Assembly (NCBI RefSeq): GCF_022539255.1
Contig: NZ_JAKZBV010000001.1
Coordinates: 3,534,001 to 3,598,000, forward strand
Length of the DNA stretch: 64,000 nt
Direction: 5' to 3'
Source of the DNA: Sinomonas terrae
GTDB taxonomy: Bacteria > Actinomycetota > Actinomycetes > Actinomycetales > Micrococcaceae
Position numbers and translations under genes: made by a program. Under the pieces are notes generated by a model. The model was not told where the DNA came from and made no database searches. It saw nothing but the letters and a program-made list of their open reading frames with translations. This document shows positions 41,851-50,116 of the stretch, in pieces (position 1 is the first letter of the stretch; every line of letters begins with the position of its first letter).

Positions 41851-44141
41851 TGGGGGCCCTCTCCCTCCCCCCTGGCTGCCGACCTCCCTGAGGGCTCGAA
41901 CGACCGCAGGCGGAGGCTGTTGGAGACCACGAGCACCGAGGAGAGCGCCATCGCCGCGGCGGCGATGAGCGGGTTGAGGAGGCCGAAGGCCGCAATCGGG
42001 ACCGCGGCGATGTTGTAGCCGAACGCCCATACGAGGTTGAGGCGGATCGTGCGGAGAGTCCGGCGCGAGAGCAGGATGGCGTCGACGACCGAGCCGAGGT
42101 CGTCGCGGACCAGGATGATGTCCGCAGACTTCATGGCGATGTCCGTTCCGCGGACCATGGCGAGGCCGAGCTCTGCCGTGGCGAGGGCTGCGGCGTCGTT
42201 GATCCCGTCCCCGACCATCGCGACCCGGTGCCCCTCCCCCTGCAGGCGGGCTATTGCCTCCGCCTTCTCGGCCGGCAAAACGCCCGAGACCACCTCATCG
42301 ATGCCGGTCGCCGCAGCGGCGGCGCGGGCTGGCGCCTCGGCGTCGCCGGTGAGGAGGATGCTGTGCAGGCCGAGCGCGCGGAGCCGCTCCACCGTGGACG
42401 CTGCGGAGGGCTTGACCTCGTCGGCGAGGGCGATGACGCCCCGCACCACGCCGTCCACAGCGACGAGGACCGCCGTCGATCCGCGGGCGTGGAAGCGCTC
42501 GACGGCGGCCGCCGCCTCGGCGGGCATGGCGAGGCCTTCCTGGGCGAAGAGGCGCGGTCCGCCCACGGTGACCGCGGCGCCGTCGACCTCTGCGCGGGCC
42601 CCCAGCCCGGGGAGCGTGGTGAAGCGGCCGGCGCGCGGAAGCTCGCCGAGCTGGGCACGGGCCGTTTCGGAGATCGCCTTCGCGATCGTGTGCTCCGAGC
42701 CTGCCTCGACGGCGCCGGCCCAGCGCAGGAGATCGGCCTCGGGCGCGCCCAGCGGCGCCAGGCCCGCGACGCGCATCGCTCCCGTTGTGAGGGTCCCGGT
42801 CTTGTCGAAGACGACCGTGTCGATCGCGCCGCTGGCCTCGAGGGCGTCCTGGCCCTTGATGAGGATGCCGAGCTGCCCCCCGCGTCCGACGCCGACCATG
42901 AGCGCCGTCGGAGTCGCGAGACCGAGCGCGCACGGGCACGCGATGATGAGCACGGCGACGCCGGTGCCGAACGCGCCCCGCGGGGCGGCACCCGCGAGGA
43001 GCCACGCGGCCATGACGAGGACGGCGACGACGATGACGGCGGGGATGAAGTACTGCGAGACACGGTCCGCGAGGGTCTGGATGCGGGCCTTGCGACGCTG
43101 GGCCTCCTCGGCGAGGGCCGCCATCTGCGCGAGGCGGGCCTTGGGGCCCACGGCCTCGGCGCGGATCTCGAGGCGCCCGGCCAGGTTGACAGTTCCCCCG
43201 ACGACCGCCGAGCCCGGGCCCACCTCTGCCGGGACGGATTCGCCGGTCATGGGGCTCGTGTCGATCCCGGAGGCGCCGTCGATCACGGTTCCGTCCGCCG
43301 CGAGCCGCTCGCCGGGCCGCACGACGAACGTCTCCCCCACCCGGAGCTCGCCGACCGGGACGACGCGTTCGAGGCCGTCTCGGAGCACCCGGACCTCGCG
43401 CACGGCGAGGGAGGCGAGCGCGTTCAGAACGTCGCCGGCACGGCGTCGCGAGCGGGCCTCGAAGTAGCGTCCGCCGAGCTGGAACGTGATCATCCCGGCG
43501 GCGACGTCGAGGTAGATCGCGTCGGCGCCCTGCGGCGTGACGCCGAAGCCGAGCCAGTAGCCCGGGCCCGACGAGCCGATCACGAGGGTGACGACTGCCC
43601 AGCCGAAGGACGCGATGCTCCCGAGCGAGACCAGGGTGTCCATGCTGAGGGAGCCTCGCATGAGGCCCCGGAGGGTGGCCCTGTGGAACGGCCATGCGGC
43701 CCACGCCACGATCGGGATCGCCAGGAGCACGCACACGAGCTCCCAGTCCGGGAAGCGCCAGCCCGGGACGAGGGCCAGGAGGATCGTCAGGTCGCAGAGC
43801 GGGATCGTGAGGATCGTGGCGACCGCGAGGCGCCGGCGCAGGGAGCCGATCCGGGTCTCGGCCGCGCGCATCGACCACACGTCCTCGTCCGCGTCCCGGA
43901 CCGCGGCGCCGTATCCTGCCTTCTCGACGAGGCGGATCGCCTCGGGAGCCTGCTCGGGGCCGATGCCGTGCACCACCGCCCGTTCCGTGGCGAAGTTCAC
44001 CACGGCGTGCACGCCGTCGAGCTTGTTGAGCTTGCGTTCGATCCTGGCTGCGCAGGCCGCACAGGTCATGCCGGAGATGTTGAGCTCGAGCGGCTCGTCG
44101 GGGGTGTCGGTCAGGACAGCTGTGGCTGGCGCTTCGGTCAT
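41847..44141 (-). CDS. copA: Copper-translocating P1B-type ATPase
   Basis: 764 residues. One N-terminal heavy-metal domain with G-M-T-C-A-A-C (Cys27, Cys30). Then eight membrane helices with the CPC motif (402-404), TGES (299-302), the phosphorylation site DKTGT (446-450) and GDGIND near the end. The HP site reads SEHT (482-485) and the hinge GDGINDAAAL, both with Pro replaced. Expected to export Cu(I). Its ATG overlaps the upstream CtaG gene stop by 4 nt and its own stop overlaps the DUF5134 start, so three genes are translationally coupled. Confidence 0.95.
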   Translation of the reverse strand: MTEAPATAVLTDTPDEPLELNISGMTCAACAARIERKLNKLDGVHAVVNFATERAVVHGIGPEQAPEAIRLVEKAGYGAAVRDADEDVWSMRAAETRIGSLRRRLAVATILTIPLCDLTILLALVPGWRFPDWELVCVLLAIPIVAWAAWPFHRATLRGLMRGSLSMDTLVSLGSIASFGWAVVTLVIGSSGPGYWLGFGVTPQGADAIYLDVAAGMITFQLGGRYFEARSRRRAGDVLNALASLAVREVRVLRDGLERVVPVGELRVGETFVVRPGERLAADGTVIDGASGIDTSPMTGESVPAEVGPGSAVVGGTVNLAGRLEIRAEAVGPKARLAQMAALAEEAQRRKARIQTLADRVSQYFIPAVIVVAVLVMAAWLLAGAAPRGAFGTGVAVLIIACPCALGLATPTALMVGVGRGGQLGILIKGQDALEASGAIDTVVFDKTGTLTTGAMRVAGLAPLGAPEADLLRWAGAVEAGSEHTIAKAISETARAQLGELPRAGRFTTLPGLGARAEVDGAAVTVGGPRLFAQEGLAMPAEAAAAVERFHARGSTAVLVAVDGVVRGVIALADEVKPSAASTVERLRALGLHSILLTGDAEAPARAAAAATGIDEVVSGVLPAEKAEAIARLQGEGHRVAMVGDGINDAAALATAELGLAMVRGTDIAMKSADIILVRDDLGSVVDAILLSRRTLRTIRLNLVWAFGYNIAAVPIAAFGLLNPLIAAAAMALSSVLVVSNSLRLRSFEPSGRSAARGEGEGPQ

Positions 44142-46153
44142 GGGCGTTCCTCGAGGGGAGTCGGATAGCGGCGCTCGGAGAGCTGCCCGAGCATTTCGTT
44201 GTACGCCTCGAAGCTCTCGTCGAGGCCCGCGTCGAGGTGGCGGTCGAGGCGCTTCGTCTCGCGGCGGTCCTGCCGCGCCCACTGTGTCAGGAGCGCGAGG
44301 ACGACGACGAGCAGCGGCAGCTCGCCCGCCGCCCACGCGATGCCGCCGCCCGTGTACTGGTCGGAGTGCAGGTCGGGCCACCATGGACGGGTGAGCCACT
44401 GGTAGAACTCCTGCGCGATCACGCTCGTGCTGGTCATGACGATGACGCCGAAGAACGCGTGGAAGGGCATGGCGGCCAGCACGAGGCCCAGCTTGCCGAG
44501 GTGGGGGAGCGGCCGCGGCGGCTTGTCGACGCCGATGACGAGGCTGTAGAAGAGGTAGCCGACGATCAGGAGGTGCACGTTGAACAGCTGATGCGCCCAG
44601 TGGTAGCGCATGGCCTGCTCGAAGATCGGCGTGAAGTACAAGACGTAGTACGAGCCGATGAACTCGACGAACACCCACAGCGGGTTGTTCAGGTGCTGGA
44701 GCAGCGGCCAGTGCAGGACGGCCTTGACCCACTCGTGCGGCCCGGGGGCCCGGTCCGGCGGCGCCGCGGTCGTGGCGCGCAGCGCGAGCGTGAACGGGCC
44801 GCCGAGGACCAGCAGCACCGGGCAGAGCATGTTCAGGCTCATGTGCAGGATCATGTGGAGGCTGAACGACGCGTCGGCGTACTTGCCAAGCCCGGAGGAG
44901 GTCGTCAGTACCACGGAGAGCCACCCGAGGAGCCACCCGATGGTCCGGCCGAGGGGCCAATGGTCCCCGCGGCGCCGCAGCCGGGCGACGGCGAAGAGGT
45001 ACAGGCCCGAGCCGACGAGGGACACGACGAAGAAGAACGTGTTCAGGCGCCAGTCGAACGCGAGCACCGCGAGCGTGGGGGTCGCGGTCACGTCGTAGCC
45101 GAAGAACAGCTGCATGATCGAGGTCGGTGCGAAGTAGTTCGGGGGCGGGACTCGGGACATCGCGGCTTCGAGCCCACCCATGGCTGCCATGAGGACGACG
45201 GCGACAACTCCCGTGCGCCGCATCCTCGCCCGCGCTTCGCGCACATCCGTCCCGGGCAGCCCGCGCAGGCGCAGGAGCAGCCCGCCGAGCACTGCCAGAA
45301 GGGCGAACCAACCCGTGAGGAGCCATCCCGTCTCGCTCGAGAAGGGGCCAGACCCGTCGAGGAAGAACCAGGCCTCCACGCCGCCGAAGAGCACCATGGC
45401 GCCCCAGCAGACCCCGGCGACGCGGCGGTAGCGCTGGATGGTCTGGGCCCAGATCGCCTTGCGCGCCAGGAGCCGGTAGGTCAGGACGGCCGTGACACCG
45501 ACGAACACCGTCTCGGCCGGGACCGCGTAGACAGCCGCGTCGCTGCCGAAGTCGTGGTTCGGGCCCACGAGGACCTGGGTCACGAGCACGGGCCCGAGGA
45601 CGCCCGCGAAGGCGACCGCGAGCAGCGCGAGCCCTGCGGCCCAGTGCCGCGCGAGCCGGAAGCCGACGAGGACTGCGAGGGCGCACATGCTCGTCACAAT
45701 CCACGCCCCTGGGAGATAGGACGCCTGGATGAGGTACGTGAACGCGCCGGGGTCGAGGACGTGGGCGACAGAGTAGCCGTTCGAGTCGGCGCCGTCGACC
45801 GCGATGAGCGCAAGCGAGGCCGCGAGCCACGCACCGGACGACGCCGTCACGAGCCTCGAGTCCATGGGGTCGGCGCGGGGCGCGCGCAGCCCGCCCGGAC
45901 GGCCGCGGAGGAACGCGGCCTGGAACAGGCCCCCGACGCACAGCGTCGAGGCCGCCCACGCGACGACATGCAGAACGGTGCTCGCCACGGCTGTAGCCAT
46001 TCCGGGGAAGTCGCGGCTGAGCTCCCGGTAAGGGGTTGGACCAAGGATCAGTGCGGTCGCGGGCGCGATCGCCAGGGGAATGGCCGCGCTCCACCAGAGG
46101 CGGCCCGCGGAAGGAGCCGGTCGGTGAACCATTGCAGGTGTCGTGGAAGCCAT
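44138..46153 (-). CDS. CopD/CtaG fusion: cytochrome c oxidase assembly / copper resistance membrane protein
   Basis: 671 residues, about sixteen helices. The N-terminal half (to about 350) is a CopD-like copper-resistance region (HVVAWAASTLCVGGLFQAAFL, then a long helical bundle). The C-terminal half (about 380-630) is caa3-type CtaG: LHMILHMSLNMLCPVLLVLGGPFTL, NPLWVFVEFIGSYYVLYFTPIFE, AHQLFNVHLLIVGYLFY, HAFFGVIVMTS. His and Met pairs in these helices are probable copper ligands. It takes up or delivers copper for cytochrome oxidase. AAGGAGGA nine bases upstream fixes ATG 46153. Second gene of the operon. Confidence 0.9.
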   Translation of the reverse strand: MASTTPAMVHRPAPSAGRLWWSAAIPLAIAPATALILGPTPYRELSRDFPGMATAVASTVLHVVAWAASTLCVGGLFQAAFLRGRPGGLRAPRADPMDSRLVTASSGAWLAASLALIAVDGADSNGYSVAHVLDPGAFTYLIQASYLPGAWIVTSMCALAVLVGFRLARHWAAGLALLAVAFAGVLGPVLVTQVLVGPNHDFGSDAAVYAVPAETVFVGVTAVLTYRLLARKAIWAQTIQRYRRVAGVCWGAMVLFGGVEAWFFLDGSGPFSSETGWLLTGWFALLAVLGGLLLRLRGLPGTDVREARARMRRTGVVAVVLMAAMGGLEAAMSRVPPPNYFAPTSIMQLFFGYDVTATPTLAVLAFDWRLNTFFFVVSLVGSGLYLFAVARLRRRGDHWPLGRTIGWLLGWLSVVLTTSSGLGKYADASFSLHMILHMSLNMLCPVLLVLGGPFTLALRATTAAPPDRAPGPHEWVKAVLHWPLLQHLNNPLWVFVEFIGSYYVLYFTPIFEQAMRYHWAHQLFNVHLLIVGYLFYSLVIGVDKPPRPLPHLGKLGLVLAAMPFHAFFGVIVMTSTSVIAQEFYQWLTRPWWPDLHSDQYTGGGIAWAAGELPLLVVVLALLTQWARQDRRETKRLDRHLDAGLDESFEAYNEMLGQLSERRYPTPLEERP

Positions 46154-46185
46154 CGCGGGAGATCCTCCTTCAGGTCGGACGGCGG

Positions 46186-48000
46186 TCATCGGGGGCTCTT
46201 GGATCCGTGTGCCTGCCGAGATCCTTCCGCCGCTGCGATGATGCGCTGCAGGACGTGCTCGGTGCTCAGCCACCCGCACAGGCTCCCGTCCCCGTCGACA
46301 ACCGGAAGGCCGTCCGTCTCGCCCGCGGCGAGGACGGCCTCGGCCGCGGAATCCAGCCTCTCGTCCCGTTCGAGGGCTGCGGCGGCCTGGGCGAGCGCCC
46401 CCACGGTGAGGCGATCGGCGCCGTCCTCCTCCTCCTCCAGCCCCGCGGCCAGGACAGCCGGGGTGATCACACCGACCACCCTCCCTGCCGAATCCACGAC
46501 CGGAAGGGCCCGCGCGTCCGTGCCCATGAGCTGCCGTCCGGCCTCCTTCGCCGAAATCGAGTCGAGGACCGGTTCGGGGGCGTGGCCCATCGCCTCTCCG
46601 ACAGTGTGGAGCCCGAGGGCGTCCCGGCCCCTTACCGGTGCCGAGATGTCCACGCCGCGCCGGAGGAGCTTGCGGGTGTAGATCGTGTCGCGGCTGGCAA
46701 GGGCGGACACGGCCGTGGCGACCAGGACCGCGAGCAGGAGTGGCAGGATCAGCGAGTACTCGCCGCTGAGTTCGAAGATGATGAGCCCCGCGGTGATCGC
46801 CGCCCTGGTCGAGCCCGCGAAGACCGCCCCCATGCCCACCAAGGCGAAGGCGCCGGCGTCCCCGCCCAGCGACGGGAAGACCAGCGCGACGGCCTGGCCG
46901 AAGGCCGCGCCGGCCGTCGCCCCGACGAACAGCGATGGCGCGAAGACGCCTCCGGAGCCGCCGATTCCGATGGTCAGGCTCGTGGCGAGGATCTTCGCCG
47001 CCGCCAGGACCAGAAGGAAGCCGAGCGCATAGTGTCCGAGGACGCTGTTCTCCAGCACCGGGTAGCCGACCCCGTACATCTGGGGCAGGGCCAGCAGCAG
47101 GCACCCCAGCAGCAGGCCGCCTACGGCGGGCCTGACCCACTCTGGGCCGCGCCAGAGCCAGTCGCAGACGTCCTCGATGGCGTAGAGGATCTTGGAGAAG
47201 AGGACGCCGATCCCGCCCGCCACGAGGCCCAGCAGCGCGAACAGCAGCATCTCGGCAGGGTTGGAGGCAGTGAACGCAGGAAGGTGCAGGAACGGATAGT
47301 TGCCCAGCAGCGCCCTTCCCACCACGGACGCCGCGATCGAGGAGAGCATCACGGCGGCGAACGAGCGGGCGGCGAAGTCCCGCAGGATCAGCTCGAGGGC
47401 GAAGAACACCCCTGCGATCGGGGCGTTGAACGTGGCCGCGATCCCGCCTGCGGCCCCGCACGCGACCAAGGTGCGCAGCTGGGCCTCCGACGAACCCGCG
47501 AGGGTTCCCAGGCGCGAGCCGAGCGCGGACCCGATCTGGACGATCGGGCCCTCGCGGCCGACCGACCCGCCGGACCCGATCGTGAGCGCGGAGGCCAGGG
47601 CTTTGACGACCGCAACGCGCCCCTTGATCCGCCCTCCCCTGCGGGCGACGGCGTACATCACCTCTGGCACGCCGTGGCCCCTGGCCTCGCGGGCGAAGAA
47701 GTGGACGAGCGGGCCGTAGACCAGGCCGCCGACCGCGGGCGCGAGGACCACGAACGCAGGCCCGAGCCAGGGCACCCAATGGTTCGCCGGATGCCCCACG
47801 GTCCCGGCGTAGTCCGCGGCGCCCGAGAAGAGCTGGGTCGCCCCGACGATGAGCCAGCGGAAGGCGACAGCGGCGAGGCCGGCACCCAGGCCCACGATCA
47901 CCGCAAGGAGCACCAGGGGCAGCGACCCGACCCCGAGTCTCTCCCCTACCCCGCGGCCAAGGGCTCGGATCCTGGAACCGCGGACGGCGGCAGACGGCAC
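46186..48000 (-). CDS. ClC-type chloride channel/antiporter with C-terminal CBS domains
   Basis: 604 residues, GTG start with AGGAGG eight bases before. The three selectivity blocks are present: RGHGVPEVM (H where Ser is usual), GSGGSVGREGPIVQIGSALG with the gating Glu150, and GIGGSGGVFAPSLFVGA. Two CBS domains follow (about 465-520 and 535-595, SAAEAVLAAGETDGLPVVDGDG). It heads the operon that continues with CtaG and CopA 32 bases downstream. It may supply charge balance for copper or acid homeostasis. Divergent MarR gene adjoins. Confidence 0.93.
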   Translation of the reverse strand: MPSAAVRGSRIRALGRGVGERLGVGSLPLVLLAVIVGLGAGLAAVAFRWLIVGATQLFSGAADYAGTVGHPANHWVPWLGPAFVVLAPAVGGLVYGPLVHFFAREARGHGVPEVMYAVARRGGRIKGRVAVVKALASALTIGSGGSVGREGPIVQIGSALGSRLGTLAGSSEAQLRTLVACGAAGGIAATFNAPIAGVFFALELILRDFAARSFAAVMLSSIAASVVGRALLGNYPFLHLPAFTASNPAEMLLFALLGLVAGGIGVLFSKILYAIEDVCDWLWRGPEWVRPAVGGLLLGCLLLALPQMYGVGYPVLENSVLGHYALGFLLVLAAAKILATSLTIGIGGSGGVFAPSLFVGATAGAAFGQAVALVFPSLGGDAGAFALVGMGAVFAGSTRAAITAGLIIFELSGEYSLILPLLLAVLVATAVSALASRDTIYTRKLLRRGVDISAPVRGRDALGLHTVGEAMGHAPEPVLDSISAKEAGRQLMGTDARALPVVDSAGRVVGVITPAVLAAGLEEEEDGADRLTVGALAQAAAALERDERLDSAAEAVLAAGETDGLPVVDGDGSLCGWLSTEHVLQRIIAAAEGSRQAHGSKSPR

Positions 48001-48084
48001 TTGGAAGGCCTCCTAGGCTGTAGAATGGCAATAGTTGCAGGATGCACAGGTTTGTAGAAGACCATAGCAGGGAAGGGGGCCTCC

Positions 48085-48573
48085 ATGACACCTGAGGGCC
48101 ATCAGGCGCAGGGCAGCGGCGCATACGACGAGGTCGAGTCGGTCCTGCGGGCCTCCCGCGCGCTGCTGGGGGTCGTCGCCCGCTCGGTCGCCGAGGCGCT
48201 CGAGTCCGTGACGCTCCCCCAGTTCCGGGTCCTGGTGGTCCTGGCCAGCACTGGACCCGCCCCGATCGGCATCCTCGCTGCGAAGCTCGGCAGCGTCCCC
48301 TCGACCTTCAGCCGCTTCCTCGACCGGATGGAGGACGCAGGCCTTGTGGCCCGGCAGCCGAGCCCGGACAGCCGGAGAGAAGTCCTCATCGCACTCCAGC
48401 CCAAGGGCGCCGCCATTGTCGAGGAGGCCACCGAAAGGCGCCGGCAGGCGATCGGGGAAATCCTCCAGGGCCTCGGCAAGACAGAGCGGGCCGCAATTCT
48501 CGCTGCCATGGACGACTTCTCGGCCGCCGCCGGCGAGCCCGCCCCCGAGACGCTCCTGATCCTCGGCCTCTGA
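48085..48573 (+). CDS. MarR family transcriptional regulator
   Basis: 162 residues of winged-helix MarR fold: LPQFRVLVVLASTGPAPIG, then ILAAKLGSVPSTFSRFLDRM, the recognition helix, and a wing with RQPSPDSRREVLIAL, followed by a long dimerisation helix. Divergently transcribed from the ClC-CtaG-CopA operon across 84 bases, so it probably controls it. Ligand could be an anion, phenolic compound or copper-induced oxidant. Confidence 0.9.
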   Translation: MTPEGHQAQGSGAYDEVESVLRASRALLGVVARSVAEALESVTLPQFRVLVVLASTGPAPIGILAAKLGSVPSTFSRFLDRMEDAGLVARQPSPDSRREVLIALQPKGAAIVEEATERRRQAIGEILQGLGKTERAAILAAMDDFSAAAGEPAPETLLILGL

Positions 48574-48704
48574 GGGCGACGCCCGTTCCTTGGACCAGAG
48601 GCCGGTTCCGGCGTTGCGCGCCCCACTGAGGGCAGGACCCAGAAGCCAGGCCTTGGCGGAGATCCTGTGCGAGGACGGCAGAATCCGACAACCAAGGAGG
48701 ACAA

Positions 48705-48850
48705 ATGGCGCTGCCCACTGGCGAGACATATCGATGCCTGATCAGGACTGCGGATGCGAGATCCAAGTCACCAGAGGGGCGAAAGAGGGAGACGGGGGCA
48801 ACCAGGCCCCCAAATGCTGCTGCGGCCACAGTATGGAGAAGGTCTCCTGA
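48705..48850 (+). pseudogene. Small Cys-rich metal-binding protein with a single-base frameshift
   Basis: AAGGAGGA precedes ATG 48705. The frame starts MALPTGETYRC and is then lost. One frame over, the sequence continues as DQDCGCEIQVTRGAKEGDG, then GNQAPKCCCGHSMEKVS, to TGA 48848-48850. Adding one C after TGCC near 48736 joins the two into a 48-residue protein with C, C-x-C and C-C-C-G-H. This matches a known pattern of short Cys-rich proteins that begin G-E-x-Y-R-C and end C-C-C-G-x-x-M. Either a recent frameshift or a base missed in sequencing. Confidence 0.65.
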
Positions 48851-48982
48851 GGAGGCCTCCTAAAGTGGACAGAATCCGCCTCGGCTCCGGCCGGGGCGGA
48901 CTTCTCCCAACCGGCGCAAGCCTCTTGCGCTAGCCGAGCCGCCCTTGCCGCAGACAGCTCCAGCGTCTCATTGGCCATGAAG

Positions 48983-49355
48983 TCAGCAGTCCGGGCTGGT
49001 GGCCTGCACTGTCTCGCCCCCGGTGAGCATCGTCTGGGCCCGCAGAAGCAATTCCTCGGCCCGATACAGCAGATCTCCTGCCTGCTCAGCATCAGTGAGC
49101 GGATCCTCCCGGTCATGAGAAGCCGCCCTCCCAGCGAACAGGGACTCGAGCGGCCGGTAGACGTGCAGGCAGCGCAGGTACGTCAGCGGGCGCAGGACCG
49201 GAAGCACCGCGGACACCGAGCTCACGCTTCCCGTCCCGAGCCTCGCTTGCGGCTCCTCGCTTGAGAGTCTTGCGCTCGGCCTCGTTGGCCAAGCTCGATC
49301 CCGCACGGCCCATGAGCCCGACGATGAAGCAGCCGATGGCGATAAGGAAAAGCAT
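48983..49355 (-). pseudogene. Small single-pass membrane protein, apparently frameshifted
   Basis: ATG 49355 starts MLFLIAIGCFIVGLMGRAGS, then SLANEAERKTL, one membrane helix and a charged turn. The frame then becomes Arg/Ala-rich. The neighbouring frame continues plausibly as EEPQARLGTGSVSSVSAV, then LPVLRPLTYLRCLHVYRPLE and DAEQAGDLLYRAEELLLRA to TGA 48983. One extra A near 49263 would explain it. No family recognised. Confidence 0.4.
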
Positions 49356-49442
49356 GTGGACGCCGGCTCCGATTTTGCCGTGTTCTGGGCCGCGTAGGAC
49401 GCCCGGCCGGGAGCCGATCCGCGCTTCCGCGAGGTCCTTGGA

Positions 49443-50024
49443 CTACCAGTCCGGGGCCCTGCCGTGCTCGTCCACGAAGTCCGCCAGCCTCCCGGCCGAG
49501 GCGGCGAACTCCGCCTCACCCTCCTGCCTCGGCGCCTCGATCCCGGAGATCTGTCTGGCCAGGTACCGCCTCATCACTTCGTCCACGCTGCTTCGCCCCC
49601 GATGACGTCGTTGCACGTCCGCGAGATTGTACATGTCCAACGTGAGTCGGGCCTGACCTGCTGCGGCCGTGACGAATGACGTCGTGAGGTTGGCGTGGAG
49701 CGAATCGCCCCACTCGGTGTCGCTCGTCTCCCCCACGGGCGCGAATCCCGCTCCGCCGGCGTTGCACACGAGCGTGTCGACGCGGCCGAACCGCCGCAGA
49801 ATGCCCGCCAGTGCGGCTTTGACTGCCTCGGCGTTCCCGGCGTCGGCCACGAGCGCCACGGCGCCGATGTCCTTGGCGACGGCCTCGAGGGGTCCGGGAC
49901 GGCGGCCGAGGATGACGACGTTCGCGCCCTCCGATGCGTAGCGGTGGGCGATGGCGGCGCCGATGCCGGTGCCGCCCCCGGTGACGACGACGTGCCCGTC
50001 GACCTGGGAGCCTGCGTAGGGCAT
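49443..50024 (-). CDS. Truncated SDR oxidoreductase fused to an unrelated tail
   Basis: 193 residues. Residues 1-125 are a normal SDR start: HVVVTGGGTGIGAAIAHRYA, then VVILGRRPG, CNAGGAGFAPVG and LHANLTTSFVTAAA. At that point, before the catalytic Ser and Y-x-x-x-K, the sequence switches to QARLTLDMYNLADVQRRHRG, a helical, charged 65-residue tail unlike any SDR. The active site is missing, so dehydrogenase activity is not expected. Same strand and directly downstream of the aldehyde dehydrogenase; probably a deletion fusion. Confidence 0.75.
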   Translation of the reverse strand: MPYAGSQVDGHVVVTGGGTGIGAAIAHRYASEGANVVILGRRPGPLEAVAKDIGAVALVADAGNAEAVKAALAGILRRFGRVDTLVCNAGGAGFAPVGETSDTEWGDSLHANLTTSFVTAAAGQARLTLDMYNLADVQRRHRGRSSVDEVMRRYLARQISGIEAPRQEGEAEFAASAGRLADFVDEHGRAPDW

Positions 50025-50064
50025 CTGTTCCTCCGTGTTGAGGTTCTGGTGGGCTTCTGCCGTG

Positions 50065-50103
50065 GCACCGGGCCGCGTCCGACGACGGCGCGCGGCCCGG
50101 TGC
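50065..50103 (-). terminator. Perfect 13-bp hairpin after the aldehyde dehydrogenase gene
   Basis: GCACCGGGCCGCG (50065-50077) pairs with CGCGGCCCGGTGC (50091-50103), loop 13. It begins 14 bases past the stop codon at 50117. Confidence 0.65.
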
Positions 50104-50116
50104 GGGGCCTAACGGG

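Noticed and set aside
41847..46094. 1415-codon open frame spanning CopA and part of CtaG
   Set aside because: The N-terminal part is shadow translation of the CtaG gene. The CopA start at 44141 has its own context and the heavy-metal domain follows directly.
44138..48124. 1328-codon open frame on the minus strand
   Set aside because: Its first 650 codons are the out-of-frame shadow of the ClC gene (Arg/Gly-rich). The real CtaG gene starts at 46153 behind AAGGAGGA.
48742..48978. Minus-strand frame starting MANETLELSAARAARLAQEA
   Set aside because: No ribosome site, overlaps the Cys-rich mini-gene antisense, and its end is low-complexity.
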